This document shows, piece by piece, positions 22,811 to 34,930 of a stretch of 64,000 bases of DNA (position 1 is its first letter; every line of letters begins with the position of its first letter). Made by a program: the position numbers and the translations under genes. Where the stretch lies: assembly GCF_029784135.1 (NCBI RefSeq), contig NC_073746.1, positions 142,790,556-142,854,555 of the forward strand. The letters are read 5' to 3'. Source of the stretch: Toxorhynchites rutilus septentrionalis (lineage: Eukaryota; Arthropoda; Insecta; Diptera; Culicidae). The notes beneath the pieces were generated by a model. The model saw only the letters and a program-made list of their open reading frames with translations, searched no databases and had not been told where the DNA came from.

Positions 22811-24628
22811 TGAGAGGTAATGGGGGTGAAATTGGGTCAAAAATGGATAACTATAAGTTACTATAAGTAATATCTTGACAAATATTGCGAATATTTTTGA
22901 AAACTGTGAGCCGTTTAATAGGAAACATATTTCCACAACTTCCAATGCATGATGCTAAACTGTAGTACAAATAGTTATTATTTAATAATTCATCAAAGTT
23001 TGATGTGTAAATAGCCATCAAATAACACCTCAGAAAAAATCTCATGCCCAGCATTATACCGAACTACTAAAATTGTAATTTCTCTGATATTGGATTGAAT
23101 TATTCTTTACAGTCTTGCCAGATGAGTCATTACTGATTTTGAACATAAAAAAGAAATTTCCATTCGAATTTCAATATTTTCGAAATTATCTCTTTTTTAC
23201 ACTGAGTGGGGGTGAGAATGAGTCAAGCGCAAAATTGAATTCCATGCCAAACCGATATAGTGATTGTCAGATTTCCATGAAAATTAGTAGGATTATTCCT
23301 CATTTTTTTCCCGTATTTTGTTTTTTTCATCAGGGTGGCCATTTCCATTTTTTGGTGGTCCGTAAAATAAACTGTTGCCCCTTTTTTCCAAAAAATCTTT
23401 TTCCAAAAATCCATAGCTTTTGAACTACTGGACCGATTTAGATGATCGATATATCAAATTAAAGCCAATGAGCTAGTTTTGTTTGAAAAATATTACACTT
23501 GAAAAAAACAGATTTTGTTTTCGTAATTATTGATTGTTTTTCATAGCTTACATGGTTTCGGAACTAAGCTCACCATGTTTTTAATATTTTTTCTTGAAAG
23601 CTGAGGTTTTTTTTACATAACATATCCGAACATCAGAGAGGTGTTTTTGTTTCGTTTTCGAGTGATTTTCAAAATTAACATGTTATCAGTTTTCGTTCAA
23701 TATTCCTATACGACTAGAATCCAATTTGTATGCATATGTGGTATTTCATGTGGATTCAAAGTAGTATGTCGATCATCTGAATTGAGCCGGTAAATTAAAA
23801 GTTATGAATTTAAAATGAGTCATTTTTGGAAAAAGGGAAGAATGATTTTTCGGACCATCGGTTAACTTTAAAAAATCATAACCCAAGAACAAAAAAAACG
23901 CATCTCTCAATTTTGGATATGTTATCAAAAAAACTCTCAGCTTTCAAGAAAAAATATTAATAAATATATAGCGCCCTTGGACACGAGACAATGTAAACTA
24001 TAAAAAATACAATCAATAATTACAAGACCAAAATCCAATTTCTGCATGTATAATATTTTTCGAAAAGAGCTAATTGGCTTTAATTTGATATGTAGATTTA
24101 AAAAAAAAGGTATTTTTAGAAAAAAAAATGGGAAAAATTTGTTATTTTTGGGTAACCCTAAAATGGAAATGATCACCCTAATGATAAAAAATACGGATTT
24201 AATGTGTTGCGATAAAGAACAAAACTACCACTTTTCACGAAAATCTGTGAACCACTATATCGGTTTGACATGGAATGGCTGTATATAAACATTTTCGTAA
24301 CTCAAATAATCATTCAAGACACTGACATGTTGTTAAATTATCTTAAAATTATTGATAAATTGATTTCTAAACACAATTCTTAATAGAAAGTAATATTCAC
24401 TACTTTGACCCATTGTCACCCCATTGTCAGATTGGGTTAACTTTCATTTAATCGTAGTTCAGTGAAAATGAATATTGTTCAACGATTCCTTCAACACTTA
24501 CGAGTGTTTATCATTAGAGAACATTCCTACGTAATCATAATTGTGTTTTTACTCTAATTTACGATAGTTATTCAACAAAAAGTTCGAAAAATACCTTTTT
24601 TGACCCATTTTCACCCCCATCGACGGTA
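22811..24628. mobile_element. repeat family C copy, split by a family D element
   Basis: The motif gggggtgaaattgggtcaa occurs near 22821 and 23207 and inverted near 24406 and 24598. This gives two inverted pairs around the family D insert at 23236-24287. Parts of 23000-23220 recur inverted at 30955-31150, and another inverted end lies near 32935-32975. There is no coding sequence. The exact ends are uncertain. Confidence 0.55.
23236..24287. mobile_element. palindromic element family D, copy 2
   Basis: The 1.05 kb copy begins ccatgccaaaccgatatag and ends with the inverse (ctatatcggtttgacatgg). It is an imperfect palindrome throughout. It is inserted in repeat family C. Confidence 0.8.
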
Positions 24629-24751
24629 TATGTTATCTGACATTAAGATTTCAACAAACCCCAAGATAGTTTTTTGCGATTTCCGCTGAATTGATCCTAA
24701 TATTTGAGCTGTAGGTGGGTCATTCAAAAACTACAATTTTTAGAAAATATA

Positions 24752-24925
24752 CAGTGCTTTCCATAATGATACGACCATGCTAACTTTTCCTAGTTATGGA
24801 ACGTATGAAACACTCACAAGTAGCTTTCTCAGACGAGAAAAAGTTTTACTTGGATGACTCGGACGTAATTAATGTTTATTGTTGAGATTTGTGCTGCAAC
24901 TATTATCTGAAAGAAACTTTACAGT
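24752..24925 (+). mobile_element. Tc1-like fragment
   Basis: After TA (24750-24751) comes a Tc1-type end (cagtgctttccataatgat). Near 24826 the + strand reads AFSDEKKFYLDDSD, which matches the block around the first catalytic Asp of Tc1/mariner transposases. A second cagtg lies near 24922. This is a heavily deleted derivative without a gene. Confidence 0.6.
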
Positions 24926-24928
24926 GTT

Positions 24929-26100
24929 TAATTATCTATCAATATTGAATGATACACAATGTGTCATGCAAGTAACCATTCACGAATATATAACCTAACA
25001 TGGATGGATGATTCAAATACTTGACCGAATGACAGTATTCACTTTCGGTGCACCAAATGAATATACGAAGCGAGGAACAAAGCCTGTTGATTGCATATCC
25101 GAGCAGTACCAAACATCGCACACCATTTTCGATGTATATAAGTTTGAGTCGCATGTATCGTCCCGTTCGAGCTATAGCGAATAACCACTCCACAGACAAG
25201 TGCAGAGCGATAAATGATACATGAAAAATTACGTTATCATTCGAACGCCATTTGCGAAGAGCGGTGAACGGGAGAATTAGGGGAAATGCGGTTAAAATGA
25301 ACAGGGTTGGTAAAATGAACCAGTGCCCAAACTTCGATAATTCAACTAAAAACCAATTGATACTTCTTGATTATCCTATTCTTAGAACATTTCAAGCTAT
25401 TGAAGACACCCTTGTTATGGATGAAACTGTCAAATGTAAAAAATAATAAATAGAACAAAAATTTCTCACACGGTAGCTATTCGAATGTAATTTTGCGCGC
25501 ATCGTATTTAAGGTATTTTCCCTGAAATATAAATTATTCGAAGTGATATCTTCGACAAATCATCAGTTTCGACGACTGTTCACATATTTAATAAGAGGTA
25601 AACAGATATTTTGTTTGATTTTAGTGATTAATTCGTATTCGAAATTACTTTTTTGTTTGGGGCAAAATAAGCCACCACCGAATAACGACTTACAATGTTA
25701 TGTTTTGTAAAGCTAATATACCTGATCACATGTTGCTCTTCAAGGGGTTCCTTTTGTTGCTTTGACTCTCTGAAAAAATATGCCACCTCAACCAAAAACC
25801 AAACTTAATTTGTGAAGCGTTATGTGTTTCTTACTACGTATGAAACGTATGTATGTATGAGCAAATTCGAATTACTTCTCTAGGTGAATAGGCCCAGATT
25901 ATTTCATACATATACCTACTTTCTCAATAATGATTCAAACTAGTTTGGACATGGATAAACCCATAAATTTAACCCATTTAGCATAATATGTACAGGTGTT
26001 CATTATACCACCACCAGGTGGTCATATTAACCGCACTCTAAAAAAATGTTTTAACAACTTTTTTTTCTTTTAATGAAATATGCACTATTTTTATTTTTTA
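24929..26100. other. AT-rich non-coding region
   Basis: No gene, RNA or repeat is recognised. Confidence 0.35.
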
Positions 26101-27125
26101 CTAGCTGACCCGGCAAACTTCGTTCCGCCCAAAATTTGTTTTTTGTTATGAATGCCTTCAAACATTCACGTTTTCTTACTATGAGCAAGTTCATGGGTCC
26201 AATCACAGAACTGTTCATCGATTGATCTTCTAATCGATCCCGTTGAATTTAGCTTTTTCTATAAAATTCCTAGTACTATCAAAACTCATCTTTATAATAT
26301 TAGATTATTTTCAAACACAATTCTCGTTCAAGATTTTTCAAACACTTGCAAATAAAATGTTTCTCCGTTACATGGAATAAATGTTTTATACAGAAAATAT
26401 GATAGAATAAAGACAGCCATAAATCGTTAAATTCCTTCCTCGAGTTCTGCTCTTATCAACACATCGGGCGATCCTTTTTTTTCAGGAGAAGGTATAGCAG
26501 TGCGTTTCATCACATTAAAATCCATTTCCAGTTTCGAGCAAAGATCTTTTTCGCTAGCGCAAACATTAAATGGACTAACAGCCCTTGTCAGTATGTAATT
26601 GTAGAACATATGGGTATTGAATTTTCCGAATTCTCCCTTTTTCCTTCAGAGTTTTCCGAAAATTTTGAACTGTCATGTTTGGATGGAAATTTTTGGTTGA
26701 AATATGTGTAATATTTTTATGGGACCCTTTATGGAACAATTCCAGAGGAGGTCCCATAAAGGGAGGGAGGGGTGTGATTCCATTATAGAAACATTAATTG
26801 CACCCTAAAACCTCCTCATGCCAAATTTGGTTTCATTTGCTTGATTAATTCTCGAGTTATGCAGAAATTTGTGTTTCATTTTTATGGCAGCCTCACCTAA
26901 GAGAGGGGGAGGAGTATTGAACCACCATATAATCATTGATTGCACCCTAAAAACTCCGCATGCAAAATTTGGTTCCATCTGCTCGATTAATTCTCGAGTA
27001 AGAGTTAGAGAGGGGGGTGGAGAGTCTAACCTATAAACATGTATTGCACCCTAAAATTTCAATATGCCTAATTTGGTTTTGTTTGCTTGAATAATTTTCG
27101 AGTAATGCAGTAATTTGTGTTTCAG
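26101..27125 (-). mobile_element. Helitron-like non-autonomous element, minus orientation
   Basis: Read on the minus strand the element ends gtttgccgggtcagctag, followed by T. That is the CTRR-type 3' end with insertion before T that is typical of Helitrons. The same end recurs at 47558 (minus), 55806 and a diverged form at 56378 (plus). The body matches 54955-55806 inverted, including phrases such as tcgagaattaatcaagca. A 60-codon ORF (26427-26609, minus; MFYNYILTRAVSPFNVCASE) has a counterpart at 55290-55472, so it is an element sequence rather than a host gene. The left (5') limit is uncertain. Confidence 0.6.
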
Positions 27126-27552
27126 TTAAATCATTTTTGGAAAAAAGGGGAGAAATTATTTTTCGAACCATCGGTTAAATTTGAAAAATCATAACTTAAA
27201 AACGAAAAAACGTATCACTGATTATTGGATATGTTATGTAGAAAAACCAGATCTTTCAAGAAAAAAAAAATGGGTGGGTTATATCTATGATATAACCGCA
27301 AGGTTGACGTGGGACTATCTTAGCTTAGTTATCATTTGTTTGTATTGATTAAATTTTTGATCGAATGAAACGATTTCCGATTTCAATTGAATTCAATATA
27401 TTCGCGTTGTGAGACCGTGTTAGGGAAACGCACTCTAGTCTGCACAAAGGCAAGCGAGTACAAAAGTACTCGCAGTTTGCATGCATTTGCAATGTCGATT
27501 TCCGATTTCGAATTTCCTCAGACACCTTGGTTTGGAAGTCTTTATAGGTAAA

Positions 27553-27796
27553 TAGTAGGGTGGCAATGGATGTATGGGAAAAAATTCATCATCGAATTTC
27601 AAAAACCGACCATGTACATTTTGTTCATTGGCCCAATTGGATTTTCGAGGATAAAAAAATCAAAACTTTGAGCGCTTTGAGACACCCCTAAATCATGTCC
27701 AATTGAGCTGAAACTTTGCACAGATCATTTTTTTGGGCCAATAAACAAAAAAAAATTGTTTTTGAAATTTGACATGACCATTTTCGCTGCCACCCT
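27553..27796. mobile_element. 244 bp MITE inside family B copy 1
   Basis: agggtggc near the left end pairs with gccaccct at the right end. The probable 6 bp target duplication ggtaaa is at 27547-27552 and 27797-27802. The interior is partly self-complementary. Confidence 0.65.
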
Positions 27797-27799
27797 GGT

Positions 27800-28110
27800 A
27801 AACAGATTTCAGTCGAAACAAAAATACTCCCGACCTGCATGAATTTGCAATCCCAATTTCCCTGGACACATTGGTTCTGAAGCCTATGTTGAGGAAACCT
27901 TTTTTTTGTCGGAACAAAAATGCCCCCGACTTGCATGTATTTGCAATGCCAACTTCCCCACGCTCCTTGGATTTGAAGTCTATGTTAGGGAAATACATTT
28001 CGGTGGGAACAAAACCTCCCCCTGCTTTCATGTATTTGCAATTCCGATTTTCCCAAGGCTGCTTGGTTTTGAAGTCTGTGTTGGGGAAACCGTATAGCGG
28101 GCCAATCAGA
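27800..28110. repeat. minisatellite of about 80 bp units inside family B
   Basis: Units contain a version of ttgcatgtatttgcaatgcc, a cttggttttgaagtctgtgtt-like phrase and gggaacaaaa. About four units are present here and similar ones at 58000-58300. Translations of this array look repetitive (for example repeated FLFRxK) and are not genes. Confidence 0.75.
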
Positions 28111-28475
28111 ACGAGGAAGTTAGGGCGCTTAGATAATGCTTAACATTTTACAGCTATTCAATTATTTATCCAATGAAAAATAACATTTTATTAATTGCGA
28201 TCGATGCGTAGAAATATTCCCTATCAATTGATGTAAACATCTTTCCGATCCAGTAGAAAATGTTCGAGTTATAAGCATTCGAAATCTTGCATTTTTTCCT
28301 GCATGTTCAGTGTTTATGTTTTCATTTCACCCTCCATATATTCCGGTTAGACGTACTCCCACGTCAAAATATAAAAAAGTATAGCGCCCTTATATTTTGC
28401 GATAAGGAATAAAAGTGCCACTTTTCACGAAAATCTGAGAACCAATCTATCGGTTTGGTATGGAATTGCTGACAG

Positions 28476-30940
28476 AAAACCCTTTAATTACAGTTTTGAG
28501 TGCTAGTTAACTGAATAGCGCAATTAGCGCTGGTGCAACTGATCATTCCGCCAAGTAACCCTAAAAAATTGTGCATGAAATGATAAAAATGACGGATTTG
28601 AATAAGACGAACTCAGCAAATCTTTTTGCGGAAAAAACCGTTTGAAATAACATTGGGTTTTATTTCTTCTTATGCCAAGGTTATTAAAAGAGACTGATCG
28701 CGTTTGCAACAATCAATTCGTTTTTTGATTGTTAATTAATATCATTTTTGGAACCTGCCCAAAATTATACTAAAATTCGTTCAACCCCTCCCGAATTGGT
28801 GACCGCAAACAGTTATTAACCATATCAGCGCGCAAACTCAACTCCCCTGGCGGTATGGAGGAAAGCGGAATTAAGTCACTGTCACTTGGGGTTGCACTTA
28901 TCCATAAATTTTCGCTTTCGCTAATTGGTAAGTCGCTTCAATGCAACACCACCACAGTGGGCGTGTGTGTGTGCTGGAGCAATGTTCCGTGCGCCCCATA
29001 GGCAGCGAAATTTCCTTTTTCGCATCTGTTGTTTACTTACAAGTTCGACGATAAAAATGTTAACGAATGCCGCCCTCGCTCCAATTACCTGTAAATGAAT
29101 TAGGAGAGAGAGAATATGGGTCTCAGTATGAATGTTTGAAAGAGGAAGCCAACCAGGCTATTTTGTGAATAGTTTAGCATAAGAGGTTTGGCCGAGAACA
29201 TTAGTTCCAACAGTGGGTCATTGGTCAACGAATACATTTTCTTAATTGCACGGCTTCGGGACTTGCAAGCTATTTTCTGTATAATAATATTATTAATTCG
29301 CAGTACTATGTTCGAAATAACCACCCGTAGGTTTTATGCCGTGAGAAAAATCTGCATATGAAATAACACCGTTGTCTAATTGCCGATTGCCACCTCGCAT
29401 ACGCAAGATGACTATAATAATCCAATGAATTACCTAGATGCATATCGTCTGCTTGCTGAATTGGATGAGATAATAATTGCAGCATTGGGAAAGTTTCAAG
29501 CTTTCTTCCGATTTCTTCGCGCACTTTCCATGGTATTTGAACACAATAAGACAGAAGCAACGCGGAGAAAGACGCGCAAAAACTCGCCAAATGTCACCTA
29601 ACGACGTCAATGGCAGTGGGCAGCTTAGGGGTTCAGAAAAACCATTTTATTTCAAATGAATTAGCACTGGAAAGGGAAAGTCTGCGCAAATTTATGCAAC
29701 CATTTGCAACCAACCGATTGCATTGAGCCGTGTCTACCCCAGGCCCGGGTCCAAACGGCGTCCAATCGGTGGCCCCGAAGGACCGCACAATCAAAGGGCA
29801 CATTTCCGCTTAATGGACCGTCAATCGATGTCGTTTCTTGTGGACTTACGTGTTCTGTTTTTTTTTTTGCTTTTTGCATATTGTGCTGCAACGAGAACCG
29901 GATATCGTAATTGCGAATTTCGTTTTTTACCCGATGGTGGTGCGCCGGGGTAAGCTCAGACCGACGCAAAAAGTTGCGCCCTGCTGCCTGGACCTTGACG
30001 TTTTGTTTTCTTTTTAACTCCTCGAACTTGTTGGCGAATCCCAACTTGGAGCCGGTTGACGAGGAGTCCAGGGAAACGAGAGTCAGAGAAGCTCTTAATT
30101 ACACCTCTGATGTATTATGATTGATTAGAATCACTGTTACAGAGGGCTGGAAAAAGAGATATGAGTAATATTAGAAACTGGAGCATACTTGCTGAGGCTA
30201 TTGGGTGCCAACTGGTAGCTACTGTTTCGAAATGAGAAGGCGGTCAACTGGTTGTGCTTCGAGAGCAAAGTTTGCTTGCAGCTTCCAGCTGCGCGCACGT
30301 TTGCATAAAGCAATCAAAGTGGTAATTTCGTCACGGCCAAGTGTCAACAAAGTGTGTGTGCGTGTGTGAACGGCGAATGCATATCACGATTATGATTGTA
30401 GGACAAAATGATTGAGCGTTGTTTTGGATAGTAAAGAAATAATATGTACCCCCATACCAATGTAAAGGGACAATATTCCAATCGCGTAGGCTGGGGTATC
30501 CTTTTAAAAAATACCTACATTGATATTCAAGGTAAAACGATCACGTATATGTGGAACGATGCAAGAAACATAAACGAACATATGCATTGCATAAAACATA
30601 TTTTTTTAACAAAGGTTTTTCAAAGTGATATGGCCAGTAGTAGTTTGGCATAAATCAATTAACAAGAACAACTATAATCATGTCTTTCAATCGATCTTTC
30701 AATGGAGCGGTTGATCGTCTTTCAATTAGCGGCTTCAGCAATCCTGGAAAATGTGACTTCTGCAAACTTATCGCTAAGGAATCGTTTTTCTCCTTCTCGT
30801 GTAAAGAATTTGCTCCAATTCCACTACATAGGTCCGAGCCACGTCTAGGGGTGGTGTGATAAGTGTCAAATTTGGAGAATTGCTACTAATTGTGAGTGTA
30901 ACGCTGTATTTTTGCATGTACATTGCCTCTTTGTTGTATA
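28476..30940. other. single-copy-looking non-coding region
   Basis: 2.4 kb with few repeats, GC-richer than its neighbours at 28800-30120 and containing (gt)n near 28968 and 30354. The longest ORF (29661-30044, minus, 127 codons) has no recognisable domain. It could be conserved intronic regulatory DNA, but nothing here proves that. Confidence 0.4.
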
Positions 30941-30954
30941 TGTGCAATTTTATG

Positions 30955-31150
30955 CTTGACCCATTGTCACCCCCCACTCAGCGTAAATAACAGATTATTT
31001 CGAAAATGTTGAAATTCCAATGGTAAAACTTTTTTAATGTTCAAAACCAGCAATAATTCATCTGGCAAGACTTGAAAGAATCATTACATTCAATATTTAA
31101 CATTATAGTAGTTCTGTATAATGCTGGGCATGAGAGTATTCTGGGGTGTT
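30955..31150 (-). repeat. family C fragment, inverted
   Basis: This is the reverse complement of about 23030-23225, beginning ttgacccattgtcacc. A related end (tgacccattctcagccgcat) lies near 32945, so the intervening tandem and pogo-like material may have inserted into, or be part of, family C. Confidence 0.5.
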
Positions 31151-31157
31151 ATTTGAC

Positions 31158-31915
31158 TTTTCACTCCGGATAATCGAATCCTCCGCATAATCGAGTCAAA
31201 ACATTTTTTTTTCTTTATTTGTTTTTTTTTTGCATGAAAAAAATAAATTTATCCAGATTCTCTCAGGAGGTGATAGACGATCATTTTTAATGAAAAAATC
31301 CTCCTACGCATATGTTCGAATTTCAACAATGACAGAGTTACAAAACTTTTTTTTTGTTTCTGACTCTGTTGCCTCAAACTGGCTCTACATTAAAAAGTAC
31401 GCTACGGAAGACGATTCTGATGCTTTCATTTGAAAGATGAAAAAATTTAGTACAGGATATAGTAGTGGAACAACTAAATTAGTGAATTTTAATAACATTT
31501 TGGAAGTGAAAAACTTAAAAGTTAATAATTTTTAATGTGTTATTATTAATTTTATCCTAAAAATTTCTATTAAACTAGATTATTTCTATCAATTAAAATG
31601 AAGTTCTTTAACCGCTCCACATTTTGTTCTTTGATGCACAACTTCTATCTTTCTTAATTTGGCTGCCATATCGATATAAACAATTCCTGATGAAAATTCA
31701 AGCAAAATCTTCAAAAATCACGATTTTTACGTACATGTAATAGCCACTTAAACTTCACCTTAACGATGAAAGGTTACATTTCTTTATGAAATAAGCCGTA
31801 TTTGAAATATAAAAAAAATATTTTTTTTCCAAACTGAATATAATCGAGTCCAAAATTGTATATAATCGAATCACATATAATCGAGTCTGTATAGAATCGA
31901 GTCCGACCTGTACTG
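31158..31915. mobile_element. pogo/Tigger-type non-autonomous element or terminal array
   Basis: Several copies of an end motif of the form gataatcgagtc lie at 31165-31195 and 31850-31910, and the right end reads cgagtccgacctgta. Such ends resemble pogo/Tigger terminal repeats. A block at 31240-31440 (cctcctacgcatatg...aactggctctacatt) has diverged relatives near 56735 and 60165. Confidence 0.5.
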
Positions 31916-32775
31916 CATTCTATTAGTCAAATCATTACATTTTCAATATTGGTATTGAGGGGATTGCAAAAAATACATAGTCGACCATTTTGTGGCGGCG
32001 ACCTTTTCGAATTTATGTTGTTCATAGTGTAGTGTATTCTCCAAATCAAGCCATTCAGCCATTTTTTGTGGCGACCAAATTGAATTTTTCAAGATCATGG
32101 AATACGCAGTTTTATAATGACAGTAGAATTAAATGTATGTTCCAATTTTCAGATCAATCATTCAACAGGAACGGAGTCAATTTTCTATTAATGTGGGACA
32201 ACCCAACAAACATTCAAACATACATAGAAACAGTTCCAGCTGAATGAAACAATTCAAAAAGTTATTAGTTGTTTGGGGACTGCGGCCATCTTGAAATTGG
32301 ATTTTTCATGATCTGCTATGTTCTACTAGTCGAGAACTTTCTTTTGATACAGTTTTGGGCATTTTTCATGAATAACTGTGTTCTACTAGGCAAGGCTTTT
32401 CATTTGATACCCATATTGATGGGGTTGTGAAAAAAATATATATGGCGCCATTTTCTGATGGTGGCCATTTTGGATTTAAATTTTTCATAAATAACTATAT
32501 TCTACTAGTCAAGCCCTCTCATTAGATACCCATATTGATGAGGTTGTGAAAAAAAAATATATAGCGCAATCTTGCGGTGGCGGCCATTTTGGATTTGCAT
32601 TTTTCATCATTAATAACCCTTCAATAACCCGTCAAGCCCTTTCATTGATGGGGTTCTGAGAAAATATGAAATCCGCCATTTTGTAGTGGCCGCCATGTTG
32701 GATTTACATTTTTCATAAATAACTGCATTCTACTAATCAAGCCCTTTCTTTTGATACCCATATTAGCTATTCAAT
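31905..32775. repeat. tandem array, about 120 bp units
   Basis: Units contain ggcggccattttggattt, then tttttcataaataactg, then ctactagtcaagccctttc and then gatacccatattgatgggg. The best-preserved units lie at 32270-32765 and decayed ones extend left. There is no coding capacity. Confidence 0.7.
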
Positions 32776-32819
32776 ATAGAATTATTATACAAATTATTCA
32801 AAATTTCCGAAAATCAAAA

Positions 32820-33935
32820 ATAAAATACTCCGGATAATCGAGTCTAAAATTCCGGATAATCCAATCGAATCCCGGATAATCGAGTCTCCGGATAATCGAG
32901 TCCGACCTGTAGTAACTTTCTCCGTTCTTGAACCAATCTCACCCCTATGACCCATTCTCAGCCGCATCGACGGTACGTTCAAAATTCCAAATTTAAATGA
33001 ATACATTTATTAAATATTTAAAAGAAACCTAATATCATAATTTAGTGAAACATGGATGTAGCTGGGTCCGTTTAGGATGTAGGTCATCTCAAAATTACGA
33101 ATGGGACTTCCTTAAAAATGTTGTTTCCCTCGAAAACATACACAATTTCAGCTCAGTCGGATTTCATTTACTATTGACGCAAAGACGCCAAAGTTTGAGT
33201 CATCCGAAAACCGTAAAATCGCCCAAGAGGGGAGTTCTAAAATCGAAGCTTTAAAAAAAAGTTTGATGCCATACTGCATGAAACGTCGAGATCTACGGTC
33301 AACTCGATTTTTTGACATCATAATCCCCAAAATCCGATTTTTGATAATATTCCTTGGATGATTTTACGGTTTTCAAAAAACTGAAACTTTGACGGGTTGA
33401 CTATGCCATCGTCGATCAGGGTCACAAACTCCACATCCTCGTCATGTACGGTATTGTCCTGGTCAATTTCTTCAGAATCGAAAGTATGCATTCTTTCACA
33501 ACCATCAACGGGCTATCAGCAATGTCCATGACTTGACAATGGAATCAGCCGGTACCTCGTGCCAAGCCTCGGCTACCCAAAACATAGCATCCCTAATGTT
33601 GATTCGCTTAACAATGTCATCGAACTCTCCATGGCATCCAAGAACCTCACGCATAAGCTTTTGCTTGTAGTTGAACTCGACTATTTGAATAATATTTTGG
33701 TCCATGAGCTATAAGAAGGCGATGATATTTTTCGATATTCTAAAATTGCCCAAGGGGGCGGTAGTCGTTCTCTGGCTACGACACTGCAATTTACAAATAA
33801 ATCAGTGCAAATCATGCTTATTTTACGTTTACCAAGAGATTTTCTTTTACTTTTTATTATTATCCGGAAAATTCGATTATTCGGAGTGAGAAAAAATCAA
33901 CATTCCCGATAATCGAGGCCGACCTGTACTGGATT
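32820..33935 (-). mobile_element. pogo/Tigger-like element remnant
   Basis: Left and right borders carry clustered gataatcgagtc-type end motifs (32825-32912 and 33850-33928), with the transposase fragment between them. A short section at 33045-33430 resembles the large palindrome family at 37.7-38.9 kb (cgtcgagatctacgg, catcgaaa-type phrases), so the element is itself mixed with another repeat. Confidence 0.5.
33390..33717 (-). pseudogene. pogo/Tigger-type transposase, C-terminal fragment
   Basis: On the minus strand the segment near 33717-33690 reads LIAHMDQNIIQ, a diverged form of the LIQPMDQ motif of the pogo/jerky DDE domain. YKQKLM, then NIRDAMFWVAEAWHEVPADS follow (33505-33705). In this family that block precedes the zone containing WRKAGF. 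An acidic C-terminal stretch in line with this (SEEIDQDNTVHDEDVEF) lies at about 33425-33480 after a frame change. The N-terminal CENP-B-type domain is absent. A pogo-like end (ataatcgaggccgacctgta) lies at 33909-33928. Confidence 0.7.
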
Positions 33936-34480
33936 GATTCAGATGGTGTAAATATAAAGTTGAAAATGATTAGCTAGTCTCATTTGAGAAAATACCACAT
34001 TTGCGATAAAACTGGACTCTAGTTGCATAGATGTAGTCTAGTCGCATATGAACATTGAAAAAAGACTGAAAACACTTGAAAAAACAGAACACAAAAACGA
34101 AAAAATCCCTCTCTGGTTTTTGGATATGTTATGCCTCAACTTTCAAGGAAAAATATAAAAAATACCGCACCCTTGGTCCCGAAACCATGTAAAATATATA
34201 AAACAAGTAAAATCAATAATTACGAAAATAATATCCAATTTGTTCGCAATTGTAACATTTTTTCAAAAATAACTAGCTAATTGGTTTTAATTTGGTATGT
34301 CGATCATTAGAATCGGTCTTCTATTTCAAATGTAATGGATTTTTGAAAAAAGTCATTTTCTGGAAAAATGGAAAAAAAAGATTTATTGGACCATCGTTTA
34401 AATTTAACAATCATAAGTTATGTTAAAAAACATCGACTCCAAAAAAATTAAAATCATGGCGCCCTTGGTCCCGAAATCAT
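33936..34480. mobile_element. family D fragment
   Basis: Diverged family D interior: attcagatg, ttagctagtctcatttg, tccctctctggtttttggata and gcgcccttggtcccgaaa are in family order and orientation. Both termini are missing. Confidence 0.55.
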
Positions 34481-34489
34481 GAATCACCC

Positions 34490-34930
34490 ATTTATTGAAA
34501 ACATACAACACAAGTAATACTACGTGCTCGTATATACTCTACAAGCATGCGTTACATCAGTTTTTTTTCATTGCAAACAATACGTCTGTTTATGGTAACT
34601 CTCTGTTCGTCAGAGGTGTTGTTAACTGGAATATGTTACCATCCGAATTAAAACATTCAACATCGGAAGCAATTTTAGGAGAGGCTGTTTACGTTACTGG
34701 AACAGTATAGCTCAGTTTGAATTTAGTTGTTTATGTATAAGTCTTTTCCATGTTCCATCACTTAAGTGCCATCGGAAGTAGGGATGTGAGGAGGTGTTTC
34801 GTTATACTACTGAACAATAAATAAATAAATAAATAAATAAATAGATACAAAAATAAATGAATGAATAAATAAATAAATAAATAAAATAAATAATTAAATC
34901 AATAAATAAATAAATAAATCAAAATTTAGG
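34490..34930 (+). mobile_element. 5'-truncated CR1-like LINE, 3' end with (AATA)n tail
   Basis: The frame 34495-34710 ends in GNSLFVRGVVNWNMLPSEL, which resembles the WNxLP block at the C-terminus of reverse transcriptase proteins of CR1/L2-type LINEs. About 110 nt of 3' UTR follow, then (aata)n from about 34826 to 34920. CR1-group LINEs commonly end in short tandem repeats, so the microsatellite is best read as the element's tail. The reverse transcriptase core is absent. Confidence 0.6.

Larger units (their letters stand above)
27271..28367 (-). mobile_element. Helentron-like element, family B copy 1
   Basis: The left end has a perfect hairpin (27277-27297: ggttatatc, tat, gatataacc) and then ttgacgtgggacta (27304-27317). 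The right end has an inverted partner (gtactcccacgtcaa, 28353-28367). The order of motifs parallels family A, with only partial sequence identity (gata..accgca..ttgacgt). The interior has tandem units of about 80 bp, as in HINE/DINE-1 elements. A full inverted copy is at 57708-59595. The Helentron assignment is inferred from structure. Confidence 0.65.
27126..28475. mobile_element. family D fragments flanking a family B insertion
   Basis: 27126-27268 matches the interior of family D up to the poly-A-like run after tttcaag, and 28368-28475 continues it to the terminus (caatctatcggtttgg). Family B (27271-28367) interrupts the copy. Confidence 0.65.

Noticed and set aside
27693..28031. 112-codon minus-strand ORF with repeated FLFRxK phrases
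   Set aside because: It is the translation of the ~80 bp tandem units of family B; the repetition comes from DNA, not from a protein repeat.
29661..30044. 127-codon minus-strand ORF
   Set aside because: No domain is recognised, overlapping ORFs exist on the other strand, and the GC-richer composition makes long chance ORFs more likely.
34826..34920. Independent (AATA)n microsatellite
   Set aside because: It directly follows a CR1-like LINE 3' end and is better read as that element's tail.
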